Shown piece by piece: positions 43,794 through 52,851 of a DNA stretch of 64,000 bases; position 1 is the stretch's first letter, and every line of letters starts with the position of its first letter. Origin of the DNA: Arthrobacter antibioticus (lineage in GTDB: Bacteria > Actinomycetota > Actinomycetes > Actinomycetales > Micrococcaceae); contig NZ_JASISQ010000002.1 in assembly GCF_030063205.1 (NCBI RefSeq), forward strand, positions 186,001 through 250,000. Reading direction: 5' to 3'. The position numbers and the translations under genes were made by a program. Below the pieces are notes generated by a model, which saw only the letters and a program-made list of their open reading frames with translations, did not search any database and was not told the origin of the DNA.

Positions 43794-45841
43794 TGGCGCG
43801 CAAAAATAAGGCAAACGGACCCGCCGATTCCAAACCCCAGGATGCCCGCACAATGGCGGAAGCCGAAGCTGATGAAGAACTAGTCTCCGAATACAAGCCA
43901 ACAGAGGCTGATGGGGACATGTTTGGTGGAACTCCGGCGAAGAAAGCCGAACATTTCTGGCCGGCCGTGAAACGGCTAGTTGGTCTGCTGCGCCCGGAGC
44001 GCATGATGTTCTCTGTGGTGATCATGTTCGTTGCCGCCTCAGTGGTGTTGACCGTCATTGCACCTAAGATTCTCGGTGCTGCCATGGATGTGATCTTCAA
44101 CGGAGTCATTGGTTCGCAACTGCCCCAGGGCGTGCCGCTGCAGACGCTGGTGGAGGCGCAACGAGCTGCCGGCAACGAGCAGTTCGCGGACATGCTCGCA
44201 AAGACCGCACTGACCCCCGGTGCGGGCATCGACTTTGTTGAACTGAGCCGGCTCATAGTCTTTGTATTAGCCCTGTACATGGTGGCCTCGACACTCATGT
44301 GGCTGCAGGGTTATTTGCTGAACGCCCTGGTGATGCGGGTTGTCTTCCGCCTCCGCGAGGACATTGAACGCAAGCTCAACCGGCTGCCCCTGGGCTACTT
44401 TGACACCCGCCAGCGCGGGGACCTGATGTCTCGGGTGACCAACGACGTTGATAACATCCAGGCCGCCCTGCAGCAGGCTTTCTCGCAACTGGTGCAGTCC
44501 GCACTGACGGTTATAGGCATTGGCGTCATGATGTTCATAGTGTCTTGGCAGCTTGCGTTGATCGCGTTGATTGCCCTGCCACTCTCGGCAGTCTTTGCTG
44601 GGGTGATAGGGACCCGTTCGCAGAAACTTTTTGCCGCGCAGTGGAAGCACACGGGCTCACTTAACGGCCACATTGAAGAGACGTTCTCTGGGCTTGAACT
44701 TGTTCGAGCGTATGGCCGGGATAAGGAGATGCTGGAAGAATTTGATGAGCGCAACGAGGACCTGTTTAAAGCTTCCTTTGGGGCCCAATTTGTTTCAGGC
44801 ATGATCATGCCGGCAATGCAGTTTGTCTCCTACCTCTCCTACGTTCTGGTGGCCGTGGTTGGCGGCCTGCGGGTGGCCACGGGGCAAATGACGTTGGGTG
44901 ATGCAACAGCGTTCATCCAGTATTCGCGGGAGTTTTCCCAACCCATTGGTGAGATGGCCGGCATTGCCAATATGATCCAGTCGGGTGTGGCCTCGGCTGA
45001 GCGAACCTTTGAGATTCTCGACGCCGATGAACAGGAAGCTGAAGAAGACTCGGCGTTGCTGCCCGAACAAGCAGACGGCCACGTACGTTTTGAGAAAGTG
45101 TCCTTCAGTTACTCACCTCAGACCCCGCTCATCAACGATGTCTCCTTCACCGTGGAACCAGGTCAGACAGTTGCCATTGTGGGGCCCACCGGTGCGGGCA
45201 AAACAACGTTGGTGAACCTTGTTATGCGCTTCTACGAGGTCACCGGCGGGCGCATCCTGCTCGATGGGGTGGACACCCGGGCGCTGACCCGCGAACAAGT
45301 CAGAGCCCAAGTGGGAATGGTCCTTCAGGACGCGTGGCTGTTTGAGGGCACCATCCGGGAGAACATTCGCTACGGTCGGTTGGAGGCCACCGACGAGGAG
45401 ATTATCGCGGCGGCCCAGGCCACCATGGTGGACAGATTCGTGCGGCAACTTCCTGATGGATATGACACGGTGCTCGATGCCGATGGGGGCACGGTCTCGG
45501 CCGGTGAACGCCAGCTCATCACCATTGCGAGGGCCTTCATTGCCCAGCCATCGTTGTTGATCTTAGATGAGGCAACGTCCTCGGTGGACACCCGCACGGA
45601 GCTGCTTGTTCAACATGCCATGGCCGCGCTGCGCACTGACAGGACCTCATTTGTGATTGCGCACAGACTTTCAACCATCCGCGATGCTCACGCGATTTTG
45701 GTCATGGAAGATGGAGACATCGTTGAACACGGCACCCATGAGGAATTGCTGAGCCGTCGGGGTGCGTACTACAAGCTCTACAAGACCCAATTCCAAGGTG
45801 GTCATGAGCTGGACGACGAGGTAACAGCCCAAGCCCACTGA
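43793..45841 (+). CDS. ABC exporter half-transporter B (catalytic subunit)
   Basis: 682 residues, with a ~60-residue charged N-terminal extension, a ~55-residue extracytoplasmic insertion between TM1 and TM2 (IDFVELS region) and the nucleotide-binding domain. Walker A GPTGAGKTT; Walker B LLILDEATSSVD with catalytic Glu; H-loop VIAHRLST intact. Its signature is VSAGERQL instead of SGGQ. Together with subunit A this gives one normal and one degenerate ATP site, as in TM287/288 and BmrCD. Substrate unknown; lipids or drugs are typical. Confidence 0.92.
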   Translation: MARKNKANGPADSKPQDARTMAEAEADEELVSEYKPTEADGDMFGGTPAKKAEHFWPAVKRLVGLLRPERMMFSVVIMFVAASVVLTVIAPKILGAAMDVIFNGVIGSQLPQGVPLQTLVEAQRAAGNEQFADMLAKTALTPGAGIDFVELSRLIVFVLALYMVASTLMWLQGYLLNALVMRVVFRLREDIERKLNRLPLGYFDTRQRGDLMSRVTNDVDNIQAALQQAFSQLVQSALTVIGIGVMMFIVSWQLALIALIALPLSAVFAGVIGTRSQKLFAAQWKHTGSLNGHIEETFSGLELVRAYGRDKEMLEEFDERNEDLFKASFGAQFVSGMIMPAMQFVSYLSYVLVAVVGGLRVATGQMTLGDATAFIQYSREFSQPIGEMAGIANMIQSGVASAERTFEILDADEQEAEEDSALLPEQADGHVRFEKVSFSYSPQTPLINDVSFTVEPGQTVAIVGPTGAGKTTLVNLVMRFYEVTGGRILLDGVDTRALTREQVRAQVGMVLQDAWLFEGTIRENIRYGRLEATDEEIIAAAQATMVDRFVRQLPDGYDTVLDADGGTVSAGERQLITIARAFIAQPSLLILDEATSSVDTRTELLVQHAMAALRTDRTSFVIAHRLSTIRDAHAILVMEDGDIVEHGTHEELLSRRGAYYKLYKTQFQGGHELDDEVTAQAH

Positions 45842-45868
45842 TGCTAACGGGCTGCCCTCCACTTCCAC

Positions 45869-46846
45869 TTAGCGCAAGAGGGTGTCGATCAGCCGGGCCG
45901 CAACTTTGGCCGTACGGTTATCGATGTCAAACTCCGGGTTTAACTCCGCAACATCGAAATGGAACAGCTTTCCACTGGCTGCAACCTGGCGGCACACGGC
46001 GGCGATCACCGGTAAAGGCGCCCCGTAGGCTGCAGGGGCGCTAACCCCGGGCGCCACGGCGGCTGGCAGCACATCCAGATCAATCGTGAGGTACACAATG
46101 TCCACGGTTTCCAAAAACGCATCAACAAACCCTGCACTCCGTTCATCGCTGCAGTCCTCATCCAGCAGGTACTTCACATCGAGTTCATGAGCCGTATCAA
46201 AAAGGGCGCGCGTGTTGTTGGGTTCACTGATGCCGACGACGGCGTAATTGAGTTCCCGGTCCGCGGCAGCTTCGGCGCGGGCCATCTGTAGAAACGGTGT
46301 GCCCGAGCTAGGTGCTGGGTCAGCACGTAAGTCAAAGTGGGCGTCCAGGTTCAATACCCCGAGCCGGGCCCCGTTGCGCACAGCCGCTGTGCCGGCCACA
46401 CCCAGATAGCTGGCATAGGCGGTCTCGTGGCCCCCGCCAAGAACGAACGTGAGGTAACCGGCGTCGAGCATCTGCGTGAGGGCCGCACCGGCACGGATCT
46501 GGCCGTCCTCAAGTCCGTCACCAGCAACCACAATGTCGCCGGCGTCTGTGATGGAGCGGGCGCCGTGGAAGGCCAGCGAGCCCAGCGCCGAGCGGATCGA
46601 GGCGGGGGCTGCGGCGGCTCCCGCGCGCCCGTGGTTGCGCAGAACGCCGGCATCCGAGGCGAAACCCATCAGGGCGGCGGAGCCGGGCAGCGAGGCGTCC
46701 AGGGAGGTGTCCGGGGAGGCGTCCAGGGAGGATTGCGCAGATATTTTCACGGCTTGCCACCAACGGCGGTGGGCGGGACCGTCGCCGTCGTTCCTTCCAG
46801 TCCACGCAGAAGGGGCAACGTCCATGGTGAGCCGGGAAAAGTCCAT
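45869..46846 (-). CDS. hutG: Formimidoylglutamase (arginase family)
   Basis: 325 residues from the ATG at 46846; a further ATG at 46825 is also possible. The N-terminal APSAWTGRNDGDGPAHRRWWQAV is typical of HutG. Metal ligands lie in GGGHETAY, NLDAHFDLR and TIDLDVLP, with FDVAELNPEFD near the end. Cleaves N-formimidoyl-glutamate to glutamate and formamide, the last step of one histidine-degradation route. Residues around 40–55 contain a short duplicated segment (SLDASPDTSLDAS) from a repeated GGAGGCGTCC-type DNA stretch. Convergent with the ABC exporter. Confidence 0.9.
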   Translation of the reverse strand: MDFSRLTMDVAPSAWTGRNDGDGPAHRRWWQAVKISAQSSLDASPDTSLDASLPGSAALMGFASDAGVLRNHGRAGAAAAPASIRSALGSLAFHGARSITDAGDIVVAGDGLEDGQIRAGAALTQMLDAGYLTFVLGGGHETAYASYLGVAGTAAVRNGARLGVLNLDAHFDLRADPAPSSGTPFLQMARAEAAADRELNYAVVGISEPNNTRALFDTAHELDVKYLLDEDCSDERSAGFVDAFLETVDIVYLTIDLDVLPAAVAPGVSAPAAYGAPLPVIAAVCRQVAASGKLFHFDVAELNPEFDIDNRTAKVAARLIDTLLR

Positions 46847-46957
46847 ACTTCCAGAGAACATCAGGGCGCCGTTAAATGCCAGCCCGGCACGCAATGAGCT
46901 GTCTCACCGGGCAGACTCCACGGTCGCGGCGCCCGTCATGGTTGAGTTGGTCAGTTC

Positions 46958-48412
46958 CTAACCGATGCCAAACAGCGCTTCAACCGTGCCAATCCCAAAG
47001 AACAGCAAGAAGGCTGCCGCAACGGCCCACATCAGCGGGTGAATTTCGCGTGCACGGCCCTGGAACAAGCGGATCAGCACAAAAGCGATGAAACCTGCGC
47101 CTAAACCGTTAGCGATCGAGTACGTGAAGGGCATCAACGTAAACGTCAAGAAAGCGGGGATGCCAATGCCCCAATCGGACCAATCGATTTTGCCCACCTG
47201 GGAAACCATCATGAATCCAACCACCACCAGGGCCGGGGCCACTGCTTCGAAAGGAACCAGCTTGATCAGGGGAGTGGCAAACATGGCGACCAGCAGCAGC
47301 AGACCCGTGACGATAGAAGCCAAACCGGTTCGCGCGCCCTCACCAATTCCGGCCCCGGATTCCACGTAGATCTGGTTTGAGGAAGCAGAGGCGCCACCGC
47401 CGGCGATCGCACCAAATGCGTCAACTAGCAGCACACGGTCCACATTGGGAATGTTGCCGTCTTTGTCGAGTGTTCCAGCTTCAGCGGCCAGCCCAACCAT
47501 GGTTCCCATGGCGTCAAAGAAGATACTGAGCAGGATCACAAACGCGAGCAGAATCGCTGCAAGGGCTCCGAGCTTGCTGAAAGCACCAAAGAGGTTGACC
47601 TGCCCCAACAGCGAGAGATCGGGCAGGGACCATTGCGAAAGCTGCGGGGAAACAAGTGACCAGCCCTGCGGATTGCTGGTGACGCCGTCAAAGGAAGGAC
47701 CGATGTGGAGGGTCATTTCCAAGATGTTTGCAAGGATGGTCGACACCACAATGCCGATCAAGATTGCACCCTTGACCTTGCGTACTACCAAGCCAATGGT
47801 CAGTACCAAACCAACCACAAACACCAACGTGGGCCAGCCCATGAGTTTTCCATCGAAGCCCAGTCCCACGGGAACTGTTGTGCCGGCAACATCGGGAATA
47901 CGGCGGACAAAGCCTGCATTAACGAGACCGATCAGTGCAATAAACATGCCGATGCCCACCACAATGGCGGTTTTAAGTCCTTCGGGGACGGCTCTGAAGA
48001 CGGCTGTGCGGAATCCTGTAAGCACCAAGATGAACATGGTGATACCGGAGAGCACCACAAGACCCATCATGTCCGGCCAGGTCAGACCCGGGTTGGTGGC
48101 AACTGTGACGGCCACAAACGCGTTGACGCCCAGTCCGGCTGCCAGCGCGAAGGGATGTTTAGCCCAGGCGCCCATCAGGATGGTCAGGATACCTGCAACA
48201 AAAGCTGTGACGGCGGCTACGCGCTCCAGCCCCAGCTCACCACCAGTGGCGTCCGCACCACCAAGGATCAGCGGGTTCAACACCACGATGTAGCTCATGG
48301 CAAAGAAGGTCGCAAAACCACCGCGGATTTCCCTCGAGTAGTTCGAGCCGCGTTCGGTGATCATGAAATATTTATCGACCGCAGACAAGCGGGTAGCCGT
48401 CTTCGTTGCCAT
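46958..48412 (-). CDS. Purine permease, AzgA-like NCS2 family
   Basis: 484 residues, about 12 helices. ATG 48412 is preceded by GGAGG eight bases upstream; longer frames lack support. Motifs: REIRGGFATFFAMSYIVVLNPLIL, HPFALAAGLGVNAFVAVTV, ILLSIFFDAMGTMVGLA and GAIAGGGASASSNQIYVESGAGIGEGARTGLAS, which place it in the AzgA branch (hypoxanthine/guanine/adenine:H+). No purine riboswitch was found in its leader. It sits downstream of hutG in the opposite order and is probably independent. Confidence 0.92.
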   Translation of the reverse strand: MATKTATRLSAVDKYFMITERGSNYSREIRGGFATFFAMSYIVVLNPLILGGADATGGELGLERVAAVTAFVAGILTILMGAWAKHPFALAAGLGVNAFVAVTVATNPGLTWPDMMGLVVLSGITMFILVLTGFRTAVFRAVPEGLKTAIVVGIGMFIALIGLVNAGFVRRIPDVAGTTVPVGLGFDGKLMGWPTLVFVVGLVLTIGLVVRKVKGAILIGIVVSTILANILEMTLHIGPSFDGVTSNPQGWSLVSPQLSQWSLPDLSLLGQVNLFGAFSKLGALAAILLAFVILLSIFFDAMGTMVGLAAEAGTLDKDGNIPNVDRVLLVDAFGAIAGGGASASSNQIYVESGAGIGEGARTGLASIVTGLLLLVAMFATPLIKLVPFEAVAPALVVVGFMMVSQVGKIDWSDWGIGIPAFLTFTLMPFTYSIANGLGAGFIAFVLIRLFQGRAREIHPLMWAVAAAFLLFFGIGTVEALFGIG

Positions 48413-48595
48413 AAGGAGCCCTCCGGGCGAAGTGAAATGAAAAAGGTTATTCCCACAAATTCTAGCTGCTAAAGGCTTGGGGCAATTTATTGGCTCAGGC
48501 ATAGTCGTCTCGGGTGCCCCAACTCTGCGGCTACTCACATAATCTTGGGGTAGCGTGTGATAGCTTCCCCTGAATCTATCGAAGGATATTGCGCT

Positions 48596-49210
48596 GTGAA
48601 CAGTCCTGTAGGTCATCGCCGGAATGAGACGAATCTTTCGCTGCACAGGCTTGTGCGACGCAGCTTTGCAGGAGTCATGGCTGTGCTGTTTTTGCTGCTT
48701 GGTTCATCGACAATGGCCAGTGCCCATGACGTTGTCACAGGCACTGCACCGACCAATGGCTCAACCGTGGAGAGCATGCCTGAAAATGTTGAAATCAGCA
48801 TGAGCAACACCCCTGCCGTGATTGGTTCACAGGTTCTGGTTGTTGACGATGCTGGTACCAACTGGGCTAGCGGGGAAGTAGATGTTTTAGATCAGATTGC
48901 CAGCCAAAACATACGTGCTGGTGCTCCAGCAGGTAAATACACCGTGAAGTGGCGTCTGGTGTCCTCCGATTCCCACCCCGTTGAGGGCGAATTCAGCTTT
49001 AGCGCGAAAACCGCCTCAACCAGCACAGCTGCACCGGGTGCTGTTGCCGGTCCGGTGGCATCGGTGGAGCCTGCCCCGGAAGCCGCGCCGCAACAAACAC
49101 AGGATGAGTCCGCCGTGCCGTGGAGTGTAATCGGACTTATTGCTGTCTTGATTGGCGTGGTTGTGGCCATGGTAGTTGTTGCTCGACGGCGTTTGTCCAG
49201 GGAAGACTGA
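48596..49210 (+). CDS. CopC-domain copper-resistance-type protein
   Basis: 204 residues from GTG 48596 (GAAGGA nine bases upstream). A signal peptide ends ...STMASAHDVV, giving a mature N-terminal His that would bind Cu(II) as in CopC. The β-barrel continues GTAPTNGSTVESMPENVEISMSN, and SSDSHPVEGEFSFS holds the second conserved His. An Ala/Pro/Thr linker leads to a C-terminal transmembrane helix (about 172–195) and a basic tail. No CopD or YcnI gene is adjacent, so its copper role is inferred from the fold alone. Confidence 0.88.
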   Translation: MNSPVGHRRNETNLSLHRLVRRSFAGVMAVLFLLLGSSTMASAHDVVTGTAPTNGSTVESMPENVEISMSNTPAVIGSQVLVVDDAGTNWASGEVDVLDQIASQNIRAGAPAGKYTVKWRLVSSDSHPVEGEFSFSAKTASTSTAAPGAVAGPVASVEPAPEAAPQQTQDESAVPWSVIGLIAVLIGVVVAMVVVARRRLSRED

Positions 49211-49302
49211 CCTTCCCCAGCACGCACCTGCTCCGGCACTGACCCGCTCCGGCACTGACCCTACCCAGCGAGGGCAGATACTGCCGGGAATGACTGGTTG
49301 GG

Positions 49303-49926
49303 CTAAGCCACTACTGCGTGAGGGCCCAGTTCGCGGGCGGCGACGCGTGCGGAGATCGACTGGCTGGCACGTTTTGCCTGATGCAGTATTTCCTGCGTTG
49401 TGGGGATTGCCAGGTCGCCAACACCCACCAGATACAAACCCAAGGAATGCATACCCGAGCGGACGTCGGTTGCCGTTGTAACACCCATGCTGTGCAGCAC
49501 GCGGCCCAGCTGGCTCAACGCGCCGCGGGTGAAGACTACGCTGTGTGCGCTCAGAGTTCCGTTGGATGTATGCACGCGCCATTGCTGTTGCGCGGCTACG
49601 CTCTGGTGCACCCGGGTGAGCTCCAATGCCTGAGTTTCAGGGCGGATATCAAGACTGTTTCGACGAGCGTAGTGCTCGAGTAAACGAACAATTTCACTGC
49701 GCTCACTGAGTGCGTCCAAGCTGATGCCGCCGGTGGTGGGTTGCAGCGGCGCGGATTGCTTTAAGGGACAAAAAGTATCAACAACGATTGCCTTAACACC
49801 CTGCCTGTTGAGTTCGGCAGCCACTGCCAGCGCGGAAAATCCTGAACCAATCACAACGGTGGAGGTTACCTCAGGTGCGCCAGACCGGGCCGCCGGGGGA
49901 TTGGCAGTCAAAGTCGCAGCAATCAT
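49303..49926 (-). CDS. Compact FAD-binding protein of unknown role
   Basis: 207 residues. The N-terminal dinucleotide fold is clear (VVIGSGFSALAVAAELNRQGVKAIVVD). The C-terminal segment LYLVGVGDLAIPTTQEILHQAKRASQSISARV matches the second FAD-contact region of flavin monooxygenases and thioredoxin-reductase-like enzymes. The NAD(P)H domain that normally sits between is missing, since only ~130 residues separate the two ends. It may be a reduced enzyme fed by another reductase, or an internal-deletion relic, although no frame break is visible. It lies downstream of the two enzymes at 50.0–52.6 kb. Confidence 0.6.
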   Translation of the reverse strand: MIAATLTANPPAARSGAPEVTSTVVIGSGFSALAVAAELNRQGVKAIVVDTFCPLKQSAPLQPTTGGISLDALSERSEIVRLLEHYARRNSLDIRPETQALELTRVHQSVAAQQQWRVHTSNGTLSAHSVVFTRGALSQLGRVLHSMGVTTATDVRSGMHSLGLYLVGVGDLAIPTTQEILHQAKRASQSISARVAARELGPHAVVA

Positions 49927-50001
49927 GGCTCATGCCTCCACGAACGGTAACGGAACAGGCGGGTGGCGCCACCCGTGGACGGGGTGGTGCCTTGATGAAT
50001 A

Positions 50002-51321
50002 TCAGGGTAGTACCCGGTCCAGGTATGCGTTGGAAAACACGCGTTTGGGATCGAGAACATTTCGAACCTTACAGAACTTTTCAAGGTCTGGGTAGAGCTG
50101 GCTAAAGTCTTTCGAATGGAGGAAATGCCACTTGCCCCAGTGCGGACGTCCGGCGTAGGAGCGGAAAATTTCCTCCGCCGCTTGGAAGTACTCGCTGTGC
50201 TTTGAATTGATGTGCTGATGGATGGCTATATACCCACTTGGGCGTTGATTGGCTGTGGATAAGGCTATGTCGTCACCAGCAGCGCTGCGCACCTCCACAG
50301 GGAATGAAATCTGCAACCCGCGCCGGTTAATCATTGCCTCAAGATCCCGCAGCGCTGCTGGAATGCTCTCCAACGGTAAGGCATACTCCATTTCCCGAAA
50401 ACGGACTGTCCGGGATGTAGTAAACACCTTGTGTGAGGCATCGCCAAACTCCCTGTGTCCGGTCAAAGTAGATGCCAGCCTGTTGACCCGTGGAATGGTC
50501 TTGGGCATTTTGCCTGTGACGTTGCACAGCGCAGAAAAGAGGGTGTTTGAAACAATCAGGTCATCCACTATGTGTGAGGACACACTTAGGGGGCGGACAC
50601 CGTCCGGCAAAGTGCCCGGTGCATGCCGGGTATTGCTCTTAGTGAGTGCGATCTCGGTGTGCGGAAACCAGTAAAACTCGAAGTGATCATGCGTAGCGTT
50701 GCGTTCAGCCAGGCTTTGAAGCACCTCGGCCAACGGTTCAGGACGCTCAACCGCGTGCAGCATGAAGGCGTCAACGCATTGCAGGGTGACTGCGGTGATG
50801 ATGCCCAGGGCTCCGAGGCCAACCCGGGCGACGGCGAATATCTCGGCATTGTGCGTGGCGGAGCAATGCAGCACCTCTCCGGTCCCCGTAACCAACGTCA
50901 GCGCCCGCACTTGTGTGGCGATACCACCAAATTTCAGTCCCGTACCGTGCGTCCCGGTGGAGATGGCTCCGGAGATTGACTGTGCATCGATATCACCCAG
51001 GTTCTCCATTGCCAGCCCGTAGGGCTTCAGCAGGGCAGGTATCTGGTGCAGGCGCGTGCCGCCCCATAAGGTGATGAGTTTAGCGTCGCGGTCCACGTTC
51101 AAGAGCCCGGTGAGCGAGTCAAGGCGCACTTGCACACCGTTCGTTAAGGCAATATCCGTGAAGCTGTGCCCGGCACCCACCGCTTTGATGGTATGCCCGG
51201 AGGCCCCGGCCTCGGCAACCAGTGAGCAGAGCTCTCCCACGGTGCTAGGCCACGCTACGGCAGTAGGTCTGCAGCGCTGATCCCCGGCCCAATTACGCCA
51301 CTGACGCCTAGCACCACTCAT
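50002..51321 (-). CDS. FAD-linked sugar-1,4-lactone oxidase (ALO/GulDH family)
   Basis: 439 residues. The FAD domain of the VAO family is seen in GHTIKAVGAGHSFTDIALTNGVQVRLD and GDIDAQSISGAISTGTHGTG; the C-terminal HWGK motif (GRPHWGKWHFL) is diagnostic of aldonolactone oxidases such as D-arabinono-1,4-lactone oxidase and mycobacterial gulonolactone dehydrogenase. The position of covalent His attachment is not obvious (KAVGAGHSF may hold it). Its start overlaps the stop of the preceding PLP-enzyme gene by 4 nt. Confidence 0.9.
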   Translation of the reverse strand: MSGARRQWRNWAGDQRCRPTAVAWPSTVGELCSLVAEAGASGHTIKAVGAGHSFTDIALTNGVQVRLDSLTGLLNVDRDAKLITLWGGTRLHQIPALLKPYGLAMENLGDIDAQSISGAISTGTHGTGLKFGGIATQVRALTLVTGTGEVLHCSATHNAEIFAVARVGLGALGIITAVTLQCVDAFMLHAVERPEPLAEVLQSLAERNATHDHFEFYWFPHTEIALTKSNTRHAPGTLPDGVRPLSVSSHIVDDLIVSNTLFSALCNVTGKMPKTIPRVNRLASTLTGHREFGDASHKVFTTSRTVRFREMEYALPLESIPAALRDLEAMINRRGLQISFPVEVRSAAGDDIALSTANQRPSGYIAIHQHINSKHSEYFQAAEEIFRSYAGRPHWGKWHFLHSKDFSQLYPDLEKFCKVRNVLDPKRVFSNAYLDRVLP

Positions 51322-52616
51322 ACAAAAGCCTTCCCTTCGCCGCGGTAGGTACGTGCTGAACCCACTCGTTGGCCGCCGTCGAGCAGTTCCAAGGCATCCA
51401 CATGTTCACAAACCTCCCCGGACTTGGCGTGCCTGAACCAAACATTATCGCCAATACACAGCTGCGCGGCGGCAGAACCGCGCAGTGGGGTTTGCACCTC
51501 ACCGGCGCCTTCTGTGCCGATGGTTGAGAGTCCGGGCGGATACACCGGCACGGGGGACCTGTCCGGGCCGGTGGGCCCCGAGGCAATCCACCCTCCACCA
51601 AGCACTGTGACAATTTCAGGTCCGGGCCGGCGCACCACAGGGGCGGCGAAGCCAACGGCATGGGCTGGCATGAAGCGTGAATAACCGTCAAAGAGGGCCG
51701 GACCAAAAAAGCCTGACCCCGCGGCAAGTTCCGTCACCGAGTCATCGGCACTTGTTAGCTCGATGCTGCCGGTACCTCCGCCATTGACGAATTCTAATTC
51801 GGCAACGTTGCGCACAGCTGCCACGACGTTGGCACGTCGCTGGGTTATTTCAGTCATGGAGGCGCGCTGCATTTGCTGCAGAACAGCGGCTTTGGCTGCG
51901 TCTGCCACCTTGTTGCCCGAACGTGGTTTGTCCTGCAAACCCGCAACTTGGGCCTCGTAGGCCATGATGCCGGCAAGTCTGAAGCGTGGCGCGGAACCGT
52001 GACGGTAGCCACCAATCGCCAGGGCCAGCGCGATGGCGTCGGCACCTGTGCGCAAGGGTGAACGGTACACGCCAATGTGTCCTACGGTCCGGCCCCGAAC
52101 CGTGGGCCGCCAGGATGCGTCCAAGTCCAGGCAGAGCCGGATGGGGGCGCTTTGGAACTGTCCTGCCAACGTGGCATTCATCCACTCCAGTTGTTCGGTG
52201 GAGTCAACCATGAGCGTCACGCGCTCGCAGGCGAGAGGGTCAGCGGCCAATGCCTGCAGGGCTTGGGCATCAGCCGTGGGATACGCAACAACAATGTCAG
52301 TGAAAACGCTTGAGGGATCAGTTGCAAGCCATAAGGCTTCGGGCAAAGTAAATCCTAAAATTCCTGCAAATCCGGGCTGTTTCAATAGGGCTCGGAGCAC
52401 TTCTTTGCTACGGATCGATTTACTAGCCAGACGGATGGGCTTCCCGGCCGCCCGGCGCAGCAATGACCCGGCATTGAAGGACAGCGCTTGGATATCCAAA
52501 ACCGCCATCGGAGCGGATAATCCCCTGCATGCAGCATCTGCGTCAGCCCAGATAGTTGCAGGGGCGCCCTCGCCGGCGCGCCCACGGGCAAGGAACGGAA
52601 CAAGTAACTCCAGCAT
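51318..52616 (-). CDS. PLP-dependent amino-acid deaminase/aldolase (alanine-racemase fold)
   Basis: 432 residues. The N-terminal barrel binds PLP through Lys66 in IRLASKSIRS; GIMAYEAQVAGLQD and FVNGGGTGSIELT contact the phosphate. The C-terminal β-domain (from about 330) resembles D-threonine aldolase/D-serine dehydratase. Such genes are found next to the lactone oxidase in many actinobacteria; the joint pathway is unknown to me. First gene of this operon. Confidence 0.85.
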   Translation of the reverse strand: MLELLVPFLARGRAGEGAPATIWADADAACRGLSAPMAVLDIQALSFNAGSLLRRAAGKPIRLASKSIRSKEVLRALLKQPGFAGILGFTLPEALWLATDPSSVFTDIVVAYPTADAQALQALAADPLACERVTLMVDSTEQLEWMNATLAGQFQSAPIRLCLDLDASWRPTVRGRTVGHIGVYRSPLRTGADAIALALAIGGYRHGSAPRFRLAGIMAYEAQVAGLQDKPRSGNKVADAAKAAVLQQMQRASMTEITQRRANVVAAVRNVAELEFVNGGGTGSIELTSADDSVTELAAGSGFFGPALFDGYSRFMPAHAVGFAAPVVRRPGPEIVTVLGGGWIASGPTGPDRSPVPVYPPGLSTIGTEGAGEVQTPLRGSAAAQLCIGDNVWFRHAKSGEVCEHVDALELLDGGQRVGSARTYRGEGKAFV

Positions 52617-52851
52617 CGCCGCCTACTTTCTCAGTGTGGTTCAGGTCTCAACTCTTGCATATGTCTTGCATAAGCGGGCATGTATTTGGCGATGGGTAAG
52701 AGCAGTGGGTACGCACTGCCAGGCCATGGCCGCCTCGAGGTGGAACTTGACGAGCCAAGCCGAACCCGCAATAGTCACAAGTACAGGCCGCGAAGGGGAG
52801 GCGCCACGGCGTTTGTGTACCCTCCGGCATACCAGAACCAGGAGGCGCAGC

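Noticed and set aside
47445-48293. Plus-strand open frames within the purine permease region
   Set aside because: They are antisense shadows of a clear NCS2 permease, with low-complexity composition and no ribosome site.
48413-48595. Purine riboswitch before the NCS2 permease
   Set aside because: The conserved junction sequences of the purine aptamer were not found.
52033-52851. Long N-terminal extension of the universal stress protein
   Set aside because: It is antisense to the PLP-enzyme gene, while a perfect AGGAGG and ATG at 52852 match the known USP start.
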